Shown here: one piece after another, positions 24,006 to 34,715 of the stretch | Numbering within the stretch: the stretch's first letter is position 1 | Layout of the letters: every line of letters begins with the position of its first letter | Source of the DNA: Ursus arctos | Taxonomy: Eukaryota; Chordata; Mammalia; Carnivora; Ursidae | Direction: 5' to 3' | DNA length: 64,000 nucleotides | NCBI RefSeq assembly: GCF_023065955.2 | Contig: NW_026622797.1 | Coordinates: forward strand, 57,595,689 to 57,659,688 | Notes under the pieces: model-generated | The model's input: only the letters and a program-made list of their open reading frames with translations | What the model was told of the DNA's origin: nothing | The model's database searches: none | Translations under genes and position numbers: made by a program

Positions 24006-25251
24006 TAATATCAAAACTTCAAGTTATTCCTCTTTACCTTTTTTTGGCTTTTATTAATAATATCATGAAAAAATTTTGTGCTTAAATTTTGATCTGCACT
24101 TTGACTTATCTCCTTGGAATTGATTATTAGAATGAAAACTTACAGACCAAAGGGCCTGAGCATCTTAACATTCTCAACGCGTGCCGACTGGCTTTTGTGA
24201 AAGACTGTACTGTTTCTATCAGCCATAAAGGAGTGTGCTCTTCTAACCCTTAACCTCAATTACAATTCACACTGCAACCAGGATTGGCTCATTTTTAAAC
24301 GAAATGCTGCAAAAATTAGGATCATGCAGTTTTTATTTAATGTCTTTGATTACTGGAAGTTGACTTCTTCCATCATCTGTGTTTCCCTCCTTGTGAATTG
24401 TCTAAGCTCTTTACCCACTTGTTCCTTGGGCGTCTTAATATTTTCTTATCAGTTTACATGGGGTTTTTGTAAGCCAAAAACGTTACTCTTTTGTCTGTTG
24501 TATTTATTCATATTTTTAGTTTACTTTAACATTTTAAGAGTCATTTATAAATCAAACTTATCAGTCTTTCTATTTTTCTGTAATTTGTTCCATAGTATTT
24601 AATCCTAGACAATCCTACCCTATTCCAAGATCAGATATTCATCTGTCTTATAAATGTTCTATGGTTTGACTCTTTTTAAAAACTTTTAATTTGTTAATTT
24701 GTCTGAATTTATGTTTATATGTAATGTGAGGTGAGGATCTAAATAAAACTTTTTTTCCAAACGGCATATCACTGTTCCTGTCTTTCCAACTGAGTCCTGG
24801 TGCCTCTTTGTCTTGAAACATTTTGATGTAATACATACTAATTTAACTGTTGATATAAATGAAATTAAAATAATTTAAATGTCTTCATAACTTTTGGAAA
24901 ATATGTGATTTAGTCCTCCTAAAACACGAACAAATTTATTTTGGTGTTTTACTGACTGCTAATTAGCATGCTTGGTATGTCCTGAAATATCAGTAAAGGC
25001 CTGCAAAGTCTTTTTAAATTAAACAAATTTTAACATCAAAATTAAAAACACGTTGGTAGAAGGAAAGATGTTCAAGTTAAAAAGCAACACAAGACTGAAA
25101 GAGCATACAGTAATGTATAATACGAAGATTTAATACCCAGAATACGGGAAGTAATTTTATGAATTAATGGAAAAGATAACTGAATAGAAAAATGGGCCAA
25201 AGTTAGGAATAGTTGATTCATAGAAGAACAAATAAAAATAACTCATGAATA

Positions 25252-25450
25252 GGGGCGCCTGGGTGGTGTAGTCGGTTAAGCGTCAGATTCTTGGTTCTGG
25301 CTCAGGTCAGGATCTCAGAGTCTTGAGATCAAGACTCGTGTGGGGCTCTACGCTCCGTGGACAGTCTGCCTGAGATTCTCTCCCTCTGCCCCTCCTCCCC
25401 ATGCTCTTTCTCTCTCTCAAATAAATAAATAAATAAATCTTTAAAAAAAT
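25252..25450 (+). mobile_element. Can-SINE, sense, with TSD
   Basis: Full-length: head 'ggggcgcctgggtggtgtag', body 'ccctctgcccctcctcccc', tail (AAAT)n CTTTAAAAAAA. ACTCATGAATA at the left edge (25241-25251) and ACTCATAAATA at the right (25452-25462) are the 11-bp TSD. Inserted into the sense L1M. Confidence 0.97.
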
Positions 25451-26003
25451 GACTCATAAATAAATGACATGTCTTCAGACATGGGCAATTAAGGAATTAC
25501 AATTTAAAAATGGAAATATATTTTACCCTCGTCAATTTGGCAAAAATTTTAGAAGACCAATAACATTCAGTGCTTCCATGAACTTGGCTGGCTGTGTAAA
25601 CTTGGACAGTCATTTTTGGAAATTATTTTCATAATCCATCAATGTGAATTAGAGATGAATCTATATTTCTTCAACCTAACAATTGTATTTCCAGATTTTT
25701 AGATTGTAAAGTTACTTAGCTATGTTTCCAAAAAAGCATATTAAACATCAATGAAATAAAGGTTTGTTTATGAAACTGAATTATTGGTCACAACCTAAAT
25801 TTCCATTAATGAGGAAGTGGCTAAACAAATGTGTCATAACCATATTATGAAATACTAGTCAGCAGTTAAAAAGGATGAGATAATAACAACCTGGAGAGAA
25901 CTTCAAGACATGTTTTTAATTAAAGACAGTTCTGGAATAATCTATATGAATTCATTCCTATCTACACTCTAGTCATGAAACAATGCTCTATGTTTCTAGA
26001 TTC

Positions 26004-26083
26004 TATCATCTATCGATCTATCTATCTATCTATCTATCATCTATCATCTCTCTATCAGTCAACTATCTATCATCTATCTATCT
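26004..26083. repeat. (TATC)n microsatellite, interrupted
   Basis: CTAT/ATCT tetranucleotide run with interruptions (ATCATC, CTCTC). Likely length-polymorphic. Confidence 0.95.
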
Positions 26084-26639
26084 GGTCTCTCTTGCTCTCA
26101 TCAATCAATCAGAAGCATTTACATGCATATAGAAAAAAAGTCTGGAATGACAGATACCATATAACAATAGTAGTTATTTGAGGAGAGGAAAATGGGGGTT
26201 AGTGAAAGCAAAGACATGTTTTTGCTTTTTCCTTTGGTTTTAAATGCAGATTTTCAATAGGGGTGGCATTTATGTATGTGTGCAAACATACATATGTACG
26301 TATATTGGGTTGATTTCTAATTTTCGCTTTTACAAACCCATGCTACAATTTAAAAAATCTTGAAAATACATTGATTGTTCCATCATTCATGTCTATAAGT
26401 AATTTACAAACATATTTCCATTAAAAAGAAATCAAATTATCTCAAAGTATACAGAGGAAAAATCAATTCTGGATTTAGGAGTTTTCAGGAACACATACCA
26501 TAATCTCCTCTGCCAACATTAAATCTATATAAATGAAATAAATACAAAAGACTATTTTATTCTCTGAAACCAGCTAAGTGCCCAGCAATTCAATTCACTT
26601 CTGCCGCTGATTAACTGGAGTTAACATGGGCTTCACAGC

Positions 26640-26905
26640 CCATTAAGGTCTCAGTCCCATATCGCTTGCCTCTCTTCAGATGTCAGCTGCAAGTTGTGTG
26701 CCCCATTGCCCACCCTAGAGCCCACCTGACTACAAATTTGAGGGGTTTCCCACAGCCCCCTCCTCAGATCATTCCCTAGAACAACTCATATGACTCAAAA
26801 AAAACCACCTTACTTACATTTACTGGTCTATTTTAAAGGATGAAATTCAGGAACAACCAATGAAAAGATTTATTTTTTTTTTTATTTCACAATCTTTTAT
26901 TTAAA
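26640..26905 (-). mobile_element. Old LTR-like remnant, antisense
   Basis: 'tttgaggggtttcccacagc', 'ctcctcagatcattccctag', 'aacaactcatatgactc', 'tactggtctattttaaagg' and 'ttcaggaacaaccaatg' recall the reverse of an old endogenous-retrovirus LTR. I cannot name the family. No internal retroviral sequence is seen. Confidence 0.4.
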
Positions 26906-27539
26906 AAATTTTTTTATTATGTTCAGTTAGCCACTGTATTTATTCCTGCAAAGAGAATTTCCCAACAAGCTAATTTATTCAAATTAAGCTTATCCCTTTC
27001 TTTGTTTTCCTTTACTTGGCTGAATTTGTATTCACAGACAAGGTATCTTGGGCAATCCCAGAGCCCCAGGGTCTCAACTTCCCATGTTTAAAATGTGTTT
27101 CCTTTCTGCTGGGACAAGGGAACTCAGGACTCAGCGATTGGTTTGTCCTGGCATCTTTTATCTGGCTTTTCTGGCTGGTAGTACCATATACAATATGATA
27201 GTGCAGTGACTCTTTTTCACCAATTTCCCTATTTATTTTTCACAGGTTAAAGTCTCTGAGTGATAGAAAATCTGCAGAGAAGTCAATTCCAATAATTATG
27301 AATTTTAATAAGAACTCTCAAGTTTTATATGCAACTGCCTACCCAACACAGTCACCTGGATGTCTAACAGGCATGATAGAGTTAACGTGTCCAAAAGGGA
27401 CCCTCCGATTCTCCCCTGCACCCCCAGACCACATTTAACAAACATTTTGACATTTGTCAAAACCTGAAAACTCCTTCCCTAGTCTTCCTCAGCTTAGTAA
27501 ATGGCGTCTTCAGCCACTTAGCCGTCAGTCCTGAATCCC
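26906..27539. other. Unassigned sequence
   Basis: 26908-26937 (ttttttattatgttcagtta) resembles the antisense of a carnivore L1 terminus but is very short. The remainder may continue the LTR remnant or be low-copy. Confidence 0.3.
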
Positions 27540-28060
27540 AGCAAACATTTCTCTCATCATTCACCTCCAATCCCTTAGTAAGCTAATTAACTCTTGGGCA
27601 CTTTTTCACAATGCAGCCTTTGCCTACACCTCTGACTTTACACAGGATGGCTCTTCCTTCTTCCAGATGCCCCAGCCACACTCATCTTTGGTCTGTGTTT
27701 GAAACTTGATAAGCCCCTTCTTGCCTTAAGGACATTGCACCCCTCTTCCCTTGTCCTGGAATGATTGTCATACTGTTGCATAACTGGCTCGTCCTTACCA
27801 TTTAGATCTCAGCTTATATTTCACCTCCACAGAGACTTTCCTGACCACGAAATCTAAAATAGCTGGTTCAGTCGCTAAACATTTTGTTTTGTTTTTATCT
27901 TAATAGAGTATGTCTAACATATATTTTCTGGTTTATTAGCTATAAGTTTCAAAAGAGAGATACTTTTAAATTTTGTTCAATACTCTGTATCCCATGCCTA
28001 GAAGAAGGACTGGTACACGGTAGGTGTTCACTGAGTGAGTTACTCAATGCCTCACAGTAA
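27540..28060 (+). mobile_element. L2 3' end, sense
   Basis: 'tgcagcctttgcctacac', 'agatgccccagccacactc', 'tgtcctggaatgattgtc', 'tttagatctcagcttatatt', 'agactttcctgaccacg', 'ctctgtatcccatgcctag' and 'gtaggtgttcactgagtgag' follow the L2 order to its end. Confidence 0.8.
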
Positions 28061-29037
28061 CATTCTGGAATCCATGGTCCAAGTGAATTGCAGCTTTTAG
28101 TCTATATTTCACAACCCACTAAAGCCTTCTGCCTTCCCTTGCCCCTCTTGACTATTTTGTTTTGTCATCGCTCCTTTTCCCTTTGTCTTTCTCACTCCAT
28201 CTGCGTTTCACTTTTCTCTTTGTGCAGCTTCTTTCCCCCTCTAACCTTTTTCTTCACTATCACTCCCTCCTCCCTTATTCTTTGTCCCAAACTGGACATA
28301 AAATAAGCCTGAGAGATCTTTTAAAAATATTTGTTTCACTTGTTGAATAAATCTTCAGTTTCCCTGCCCTTAATTTAAAAAGCAGATGAGCTGAATGTTT
28401 TATATTTCTCTAAGAAAAAAATATAAATTAATTTTAAAAAAATTATTTCAATATGTCAGTGATCTCAGAGAGGTGGGGAAAATCAAGCCTGTGCCTGCTC
28501 CTGTTTCAATGGTTCAAATAACTTTTGAACATCTGTAAATCTGGAGCTTAAATGGAAGAGGCATTCCTGGAGAAGGAGAGGAACTTGCTGTGATGTGCTT
28601 CGAAAGAAATCCAGAAATCAAAATAAAGATGCCAGGTGTCCTCTTCCTGGGGCGGACTACCTGAAATGTGAGGGCGAGAAGCTGGAAACCATTCAGGAGG
28701 CACCTAAGTCTGCTTAGGTGGCATGACTCTACGACTCCAACCACACATTGTCACGTCCCTGTGACCGGACGTCAAACACCTCACCGAAAATGAAGGCTCT
28801 TTGGTTTTATCACACACACTACAGTTTTGATGACTTGTCATCAACATGTTACTGATTCTTCTAGTTTGAAAATGATCTAACCAGGAAAAGTGCATATTCT
28901 TGGAGTGTTTCGTCTGGTTATAGAGTGCTGAGAAAATAATGTCTCCACAGAAATGAGAAGCTACTTGTTGAGAATACGTTTTGAAGTTTTAAGAGTTAGT
29001 TGGACAGAACAAATAATTAAAGTTAAGATACAAGTGG
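28061..29037. other. Low-copy sequence
   Basis: 28090-28290 is pyrimidine-rich. No gene or recognisable repeat. 28500-28900 has single-copy appearance. Confidence 0.3.
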
Positions 29038-29046
29038 ATTGCTATA

Positions 29047-29249
29047 GGGACGCCTGGGTGGCTCAATGGGTCAAGCATCTGACTCTTGGTTTTGGCTCAG
29101 GTCACGATCTCAGGGTCCTGGGATCCAGCCCCATGTCGGGCTCCATGCTCAGTGGGGTCTGTTTGGGATTCTCTTTCTCCCTCCCCCTCTGCCCTTCCTT
29201 GTCCCTCTTTCCCTCTCTAAAATAAATAAATAAAAATTTAAAAATTTGA
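29047..29249 (+). mobile_element. Can-SINE, sense, with TSD
   Basis: Head 'gacgcctgggtggctcaatg', B-box region 'gtcctgggatccagcccc', tail 'aaataaataaataaaaattt'. ATTGCTATA flanks it at 29038-29046 and 29250-29258. Confidence 0.97.
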
Positions 29250-29280
29250 ATTGCTATAAGGCTTAGGCTGATAGACTGTT

Positions 29281-29481
29281 GTTTTTTTGTTTTAAAAGAT
29301 TTTATTTATTTATTTGTCAGAGAGACAGAGACAGAGCACAAGCAGGGGGGAGCCGCAGGCGGAGGGAGAAGCAGGCTCCCCACCTAGCAAGGAGCCCCGT
29401 GTGGGACTCGATCCCAGAACTCCGGGATCATGACCTGAGCCAAAGGCAGATGCTTAAACAACTGAGCTGCCCAGGCATCCC
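29281..29481 (-). mobile_element. Can-SINE, antisense, with long TSD
   Basis: Reversed tail 'agattttatttatttatttg', 'gcacaagcagggggg', 'cggagggagaagcaggctcc', head end 'ctgcccaggcatcc'. The 22-23 bp left flank (29258-29280) and right flank (29482-29503) agree, apart from one indel and one or two changes, and share 'ctgatagactgtt'. It faces the preceding SINE tail to tail. Confidence 0.97.
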
Positions 29482-29503
29482 AAGCTTATGCTGATAGACT
29501 GTT

Positions 29504-29997
29504 AATCACCTATAACAAGATGAATAACTCATCTTAGGTAGATCATGGTTAAACCCAATGTGTTAAGATAAAACAGCTGGAGGATGATCATGGGGCTGTT
29601 ATTTATTTTCTCTTCTTGATAGTTCTTTCCAAGTAGAAAAAAAAAAAGCCTCGTAACACTTCTTACTCCTTCCAAGACCCCCTTTAACTAATTGCACCAA
29701 AGGAAACTTGGAAAAGATTAAAAGGCAATGCTTGATTAGTATTGCTGTGCCCTTCTTTCCCTTGGGCATGAGTTTCCCACAGGTGTGGGCTCTGACCCTG
29801 AGGAGGGTGAGAGCTGTCCTCGCTGGGTTAGACTGTGACTGAGCGACTCGTCTGCTTGATTCAGAGATTCAGCTAGAAGGTTGATTGTAACCTCCATATT
29901 AGACTTAATTGTAAATAAAGTTTATATCTTTCTCAAAAAATACTAAGTGGATTGTTATAGAGCCAGGATGGCATGGTCACATCTGATGTGTGTGTGC

Positions 29998-30028
<31 letters not shown>

Positions 30029-31279
30029 GGCAACCATCAAATTAAACAAAATATTTTCTTTGGTTATAGCTTCAAAATATGATAATTGTATTAGGATATG
30101 ATCCACCAAATTCAATGCTTTTTTTTTTTCCTCTTTATAAAGTGGTAAGAGGGCTTGGAAACTATTTAACATTCATTGTACTTTCAAATTCTCATTAAAA
30201 TGTGGAACATCTAGGAATATTAGGAGTGACTAAGCAGATTAAAATATTAGCATTGAAATTGTTAATATAAATCAATTTTGTTTAATGAAGAATATATTTC
30301 AGTTAAAGCAGAGGCTTTATTATGAATGCTGATAGCTTTCCACTTTGGATGCATATGTGAATTCTAAGATGTTTTGACAATTTTAAAAAGTTATGACACT
30401 TAGCAACTGAGAAAAGTCGTTTATTTATCTGATATAGGAGAAAGAAAATTCCTCAAGTGGTTTCCATTCTTTCGTGCCAATCAGGCTGTTCCCATTTGAG
30501 CAGCACGGGTCTTGGGAGAGGAGGGGGAAGAAGGAGAAAAGACAAGGCAAGAAAAGAAAATATTTAAGAATTTGGGTGGTGCACCACGGATAAAAACATG
30601 AGAATATGTTTGCTTCCACCCAGACTGTCACAAATCTTGAAAGTAAGGTTGAGGCCCCACGAGGAATTTGGCCCGAGATATGTCATCTAACACTTGCAGA
30701 CGACACGTAACACAGATTTGAGCTGTACAGCTGTGAAGACACCTGCCAGGGCCCTCCGACTCCTCAGATTTCTTGCCTCTGCATTATCGAAAGATCCGAT
30801 CTGATTTCCATGAAGGTATTTCTCCCCGTAAATTTAGGATACGGTGACTGCAAATGTACTGAGTCTCATGGGCCTTCATTTTGGTACGTCTTTGTTAGAG
30901 GAGTACGTTGCTAAGCACACTCCTTCAGATATTTGAAACATAAAGCCACTCACAGTCACTTCTATTTGTCCACGTAGTTCACTAGCCTCTTCATCTCTGG
31001 TTAGCAGATAATCAGAATACAATCTGCCTTCCATTGAGAGGACCTGTGATACATCCTTCATCAACGTGGCTTTCCTTCAAAGCACAGGAATTGTCTCCGC
31101 AGTTCCTGACTTCACAGTGGAGGAAGAGGTCTCAGTGGCTGGAAGTTCCCAGCTACGACCCAGCTGAGGACCCCTTCTCAAGCAGGCATCCCACATGGAT
31201 TTGGAAGCGCTCTCTGAAGGCAGGAACCCTCCGACCAAAGCTCTGCACGCTCTGCTGCTGAGGTCGGGGGAACCATTCC
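29504..31279. other. Low-copy sequence
   Basis: No gene or clear repeat apart from a GT/GA microsatellite (29985-30028). 30650-31270 is less AT-rich and has single-copy character. Confidence 0.3.
29985..30028. repeat. Compound (GT)n(GA)n microsatellite
   Basis: GT run with one GC interruption, passing directly into a GA run. Confidence 0.95.
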
Positions 31280-31560
31280 TTCATTCTACTCTGTGCGAAG
31301 CCGTCCACGGTCCAACCACCAGACATCGGAGAATAAAACAGGCAGGGATTCATTCCCACAAGGAGCTGATTTTCTAGTGGAGACACCACAAATAAAATAA
31401 ATAATTAAAGTACATAACATGTTAGTATTAAGAGCTGAAGAGAAAAAGAGCAAAGAAATATATAATGTATCAGGGAGGGGAGAGGGCTAAAATTTAGTTA
31501 GAGGGGCTAAGGGAGGCCTCCCTGAAAAGTAGCGACGGTGGAGGATATTGTGACATGTCC
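31280..31560 (-). mobile_element. L2 3' end, antisense
   Basis: 'ttcattctactctgtgcga', 'ataaaacaggcagggattca', 'acaaggagctgattttctag', 'tggagacaccacaaataaa' and 'gggaggcctccctgaaaag' follow the reversed L2 end closely. Confidence 0.75.
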
Positions 31561-32639
31561 CCCAGATCCCCCCTCGTGCCGGAGGCACATGTTCCCCCGG
31601 CTTCAGGGGGAGAGGGTGGCTGGCAGCTCTCAGCTGAGTCACTCTCATGGAATAGCCTTCAGAAAGATAGTCCTGTGGCCAAGGTCACACCTGGGGGGAG
31701 CCCGCATTCAGTGACTGGTGAAAAGAATTGTTATAAAATCCAAGTCCCTTTGTCTCAAGATATGAAATTCTGGAAGGCCATCCCAGCACCAGAGCTCTGA
31801 TGAAAGAGACTGAGGCCTTTGGTATGATTTCATCACAGTTCAACTCTTTCCTCTGCATAGAAACTGAGATTACAGCTTTATTATAAGAATTTCAGGCCTA
31901 ATCCTTCACTGTGACCTGTTATCAGAAAATGGTCTAATCGCAAAGTGTATATTTGATTGAAAGGGGCACCACTCAAGATATGCTGTTTTATATGCCCCTT
32001 TATCTTTTTTGCCTACAAAATTGTATTCTGAGTTCTGCTAAGCAATCACAGAACACATTGGTCAAGATCATTTCAATTAATGTTCTGTTAAAAATTGATT
32101 TAATTTGTACATTTAATCCGTCCTGTTCCGTAGATGGTTTCTTTCTTTGTCCCCAGGCCATACCCTCCGGCACAAACCCTGACCTGTATCTCAAGGGTCA
32201 CACACATAAATGACTATAGGAGCTGGCAGGTAACAGAAACGTGCTGAGCAGGTCACACAGTAGGGAGTGGTGCAGATTGTGGTCAACCCGAGGGTACACG
32301 CCCCGTCTAACAGGGAAAGCCAGTACCCAGCGCCCGCTGATCTATTACCAAGTTGTAATGGTAACCCGATGTTGCCAGATCCTCCCATTTTTATCGGGAC
32401 AAGCCTGAAATTTTAATATTGCAGTGTAAAATCTCTGAAATTTAGAATGTTGGTAACTAAATCAGAAGTTTAAAAAACACCGTGCATGACAAAGCACATC
32501 TGTAGTTCATAGTCAGCTGCGAAGCTTTCCATTTAGGCTTCTGACATCGATAGGAGATTTAAAGAAGATCACATCTTCATGCAATTATAATTTGGAACCT
32601 GAGCTGGCTACTTTTCATACAGGCCTGCACATAAAATAT
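31561..32639. other. Low-copy sequence
   Basis: No recognisable gene or repeat. The 81-codon frame at 31555-31800 has no domain that I can identify. Confidence 0.3.
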
Positions 32640-32795
32640 CACTTCGTCTTTGTGCATGGATGTTTGCCCCACTGGAAAGCAAGTGCCTTTGAAGAGAAGA
32701 GTCGGGTTGTCTTCGTCTCGTGTCCCTCAAGTACCTACCCCGAAGTTTCATGTGGGAGGGGTGTACACACGTTGGCTCGATAAACACCACAGAGC
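32640..32795 (+). mobile_element. Possible L2 3' end, sense
   Basis: 'actggaaagcaagtgccttt', 'gagaagagtcgggttgtct', 'cgtgtccctcaagtacctac' and 'gttggctcgataaacacc' resemble a decayed L2 terminus. CpGs are unusually frequent for an old repeat. Confidence 0.4.
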
Positions 32796-34027
32796 TGCCG
32801 TCCGCTGGTGCCGTGGCTGCATTTCGGGTTACGACATTGGGGCAAAAACAAAGTACGTTGAGTGTAAAAGTCAGTTTTTGTGGGACAGTGATTTCATCAA
32901 GTTGGTGCCGAAGGACTTCTTAGTCAAGCGCTCTTATTCTGTAGAATATTCTGTGAAGTCTGTAGATCGGAGCTGGTTTTCTACTACTATTTCCTAAAAT
33001 ACGGTTGGTTACACTGTGGTAATATAAATGGCTCACTTAGAGAATAAACTATACACATCGAGAAGATGTTTTCACTCAATAGCGATTGTGCAAATTAACA
33101 TGGTAATAATGCAGGTATTGTTTTACTTATCAAATGAACAAAAGTTTAAAAGTTTGATGATCCTGAGTATCGGCTACTGTTTGGACAAACAGGTGGTCGG
33201 GCCTTGTTTCAAGGAATATAAATTGCTACAGATTTTTTTGCATTGTAATTTGACAGTACTTGTAAAGATAAAAACACACATACCCTTTGCTATGTAATAG
33301 TAACTGCGGGAATTTGTGGTACGGAACGATGGCTGTCGGTGTTCAGAGATGTCCGCCCGTGGTCGCAGCGTCTTCTCTAACAGCAGAACATGAAAACAAG
33401 CCGCATGCCGTCTGGGGCTGATTGTTTAGGTTACACTATAATTCCGTTATTATATAAACGTAGATCTATCTAAATGCAACAGCACAAAGAGATGTCCACG
33501 ATATGGTGAATGACCAAAAATGTTCAATTTTTGTAAAATTACAAAATATGTTTTTATAAACATATATATTTGAAAGACTTTGAAAGCATAGGAAAGGTCC
33601 AGAAAGATAAACATCATCACAGTGGCAAACTGGAAAAGGACACAGGGGAAGAGGAATTTTTTATCTTATGCTCTCCTATATTTTTATTATTTTTGACAAC
33701 AAAGGCTCTCATTTTTCCCTGTATGGTCCTAGTGAAAGTGTGAAACTACTCTTAGCATATAAACTCATACTCCCTTATAACTATCATGTTACAGACATGC
33801 AGGTTGTTTTCTTTTTTTCATTAAAAGCCTCAAGGATTTCAGAGCTCAATATGGACATAATTTGTTACTAGACACCTCATCTGAAATGACTGGCTTGGAT
33901 GCAGTTGACATGGGACCTATAATAATACCTTAGTGCCAACTCCATCCTTATCTGAGTAACGTAGGGGCCTCTGGCCCAGGAGTGGGCAAGGCCTCATGTT
34001 TGAGATTTAAGACCTAGCTTGGTTATA
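32796..34027. other. Low-copy sequence with a possible L1M tail
   Basis: 33300-33420 carries many CpGs in an otherwise CpG-poor region. 33470-33690 ('cagtggcaaactggaaaagg', 'ctcctatatttttattattt') may be a sense L1M 3' end. No gene. Confidence 0.3.
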
Positions 34028-34404
34028 CAGCTGACCATTGAACAACATGAGTTTGAACTGTGTCGGTCCACTTTCATGTGTCCTTTTTTGATAAATACAG
34101 TAAGTGTATTTTTAAGTGTGTTTTCTCTTCCTTATAATTTTCTTAATAACATTTCCTTTTCTCTAGCTTATTTGATAACATTTCCTTTAGCTTACTGTAT
34201 TGTAAGAATACAGTCTATAATACATTTAACATTTAAAATCTGTGTCAATTGACTGTTTATGTTATTGGTAAGGCTTCTAGTCAACAGTAGGCTATTAGTA
34301 GTTAAGTTTCGCTGTGTCAAAAGGTGTATGCAGATATTTGACTGCACAGGGCCAGGTGCCCCTATCCACATGTTGAACAACCCATGTCGTTCAAGGATCA
34401 ACTG
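34028..34404. mobile_element. Tigger-type (MER44-like) non-autonomous DNA transposon
   Basis: The left terminus CAGCTGACCATTGAACAACA and the reverse complement of the right terminus (CAGTTGATCCTTGAACGACA) are inverted repeats continuing into 'gagtttgaactg' and 'gggttgttcaac'. TA bases sit next to both ends (ttata before, gtgta after). There is no transposase frame. Subfamily name is from memory. Confidence 0.8.
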
Positions 34405-34599
34405 TGTAAGATATGGCTAACGCATTTTAAAATATGGTTCATTATTGTATGAATTCATCTCTACAGTGGATTAAATTAGTACTCTTCAAATCTCACTATA
34501 TACAATAAAAGCCAGATGAACTCCAAGTTATGCATATTAACATTGAAATGTTTTATAAAGGACGCTAAACAGTATGGTGTTAGGAGATCTTGAGTTTCT

Positions 34600-34715
34600 C
34601 AACAAAACTTTTGAGGGATTGGTACCATTTTTTATTCATTTTACAAGTGAAAAAAAAACCATATGCTGCTTAAGGCTACACAAGCAGTAATTAATAGAAT
34701 CAGGGTGCAAACCCG
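34600..34715 (-). mobile_element. MIR SINE fragment, antisense
   Basis: 'ttattcattttacaagtg', 'tgcttaaggctacacaagc' and 'atcagggtgcaaacccgg' are reversed MIR core and B-box side. 34724-34760 (agcagtgtggtctagccgaa) may be the head of another, sense tRNA-SINE copy. Confidence 0.6.

Larger units (their letters stand above)
23410..24850 (-). mobile_element. Old L1M 3' region, antisense, interrupted
   Basis: Antisense L1M words on both sides of an insertion: 'tacataatttctgatgctg', 'agagctttaatattatgctc', 'caaagggcctgagcatctt', 'cactgcaaccaggattggc', 'tgtctaagctctttacccac', 'gttctatggtttgactcttt'. The centre (about 23657-24005) is a pyrimidine tract plus an L2-like end. Confidence 0.65.
25100..26470 (+). 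mobile_element. Old L1M 3' region, sense, interrupted by a SINE
   Basis: Sense order: 'taatacccagaatacggg', 'gaatagaaaaatgggcc', 'atagaagaacaaataaa', then after the SINE 'catgggcaattaagg', 'ccctcgtcaatttggcaaa', 'tggtcacaacctaaatttcc', 'tatgaaatactagtcagc'. This is typical L1 ORF2-3'UTR boundary sequence, decayed. Confidence 0.75.

Noticed and set aside
26004..26083. Regularly spaced repeats that could suggest a CRISPR array
   Set aside because: Simple TATC microsatellite in a mammalian genome, with no spacer-repeat structure.
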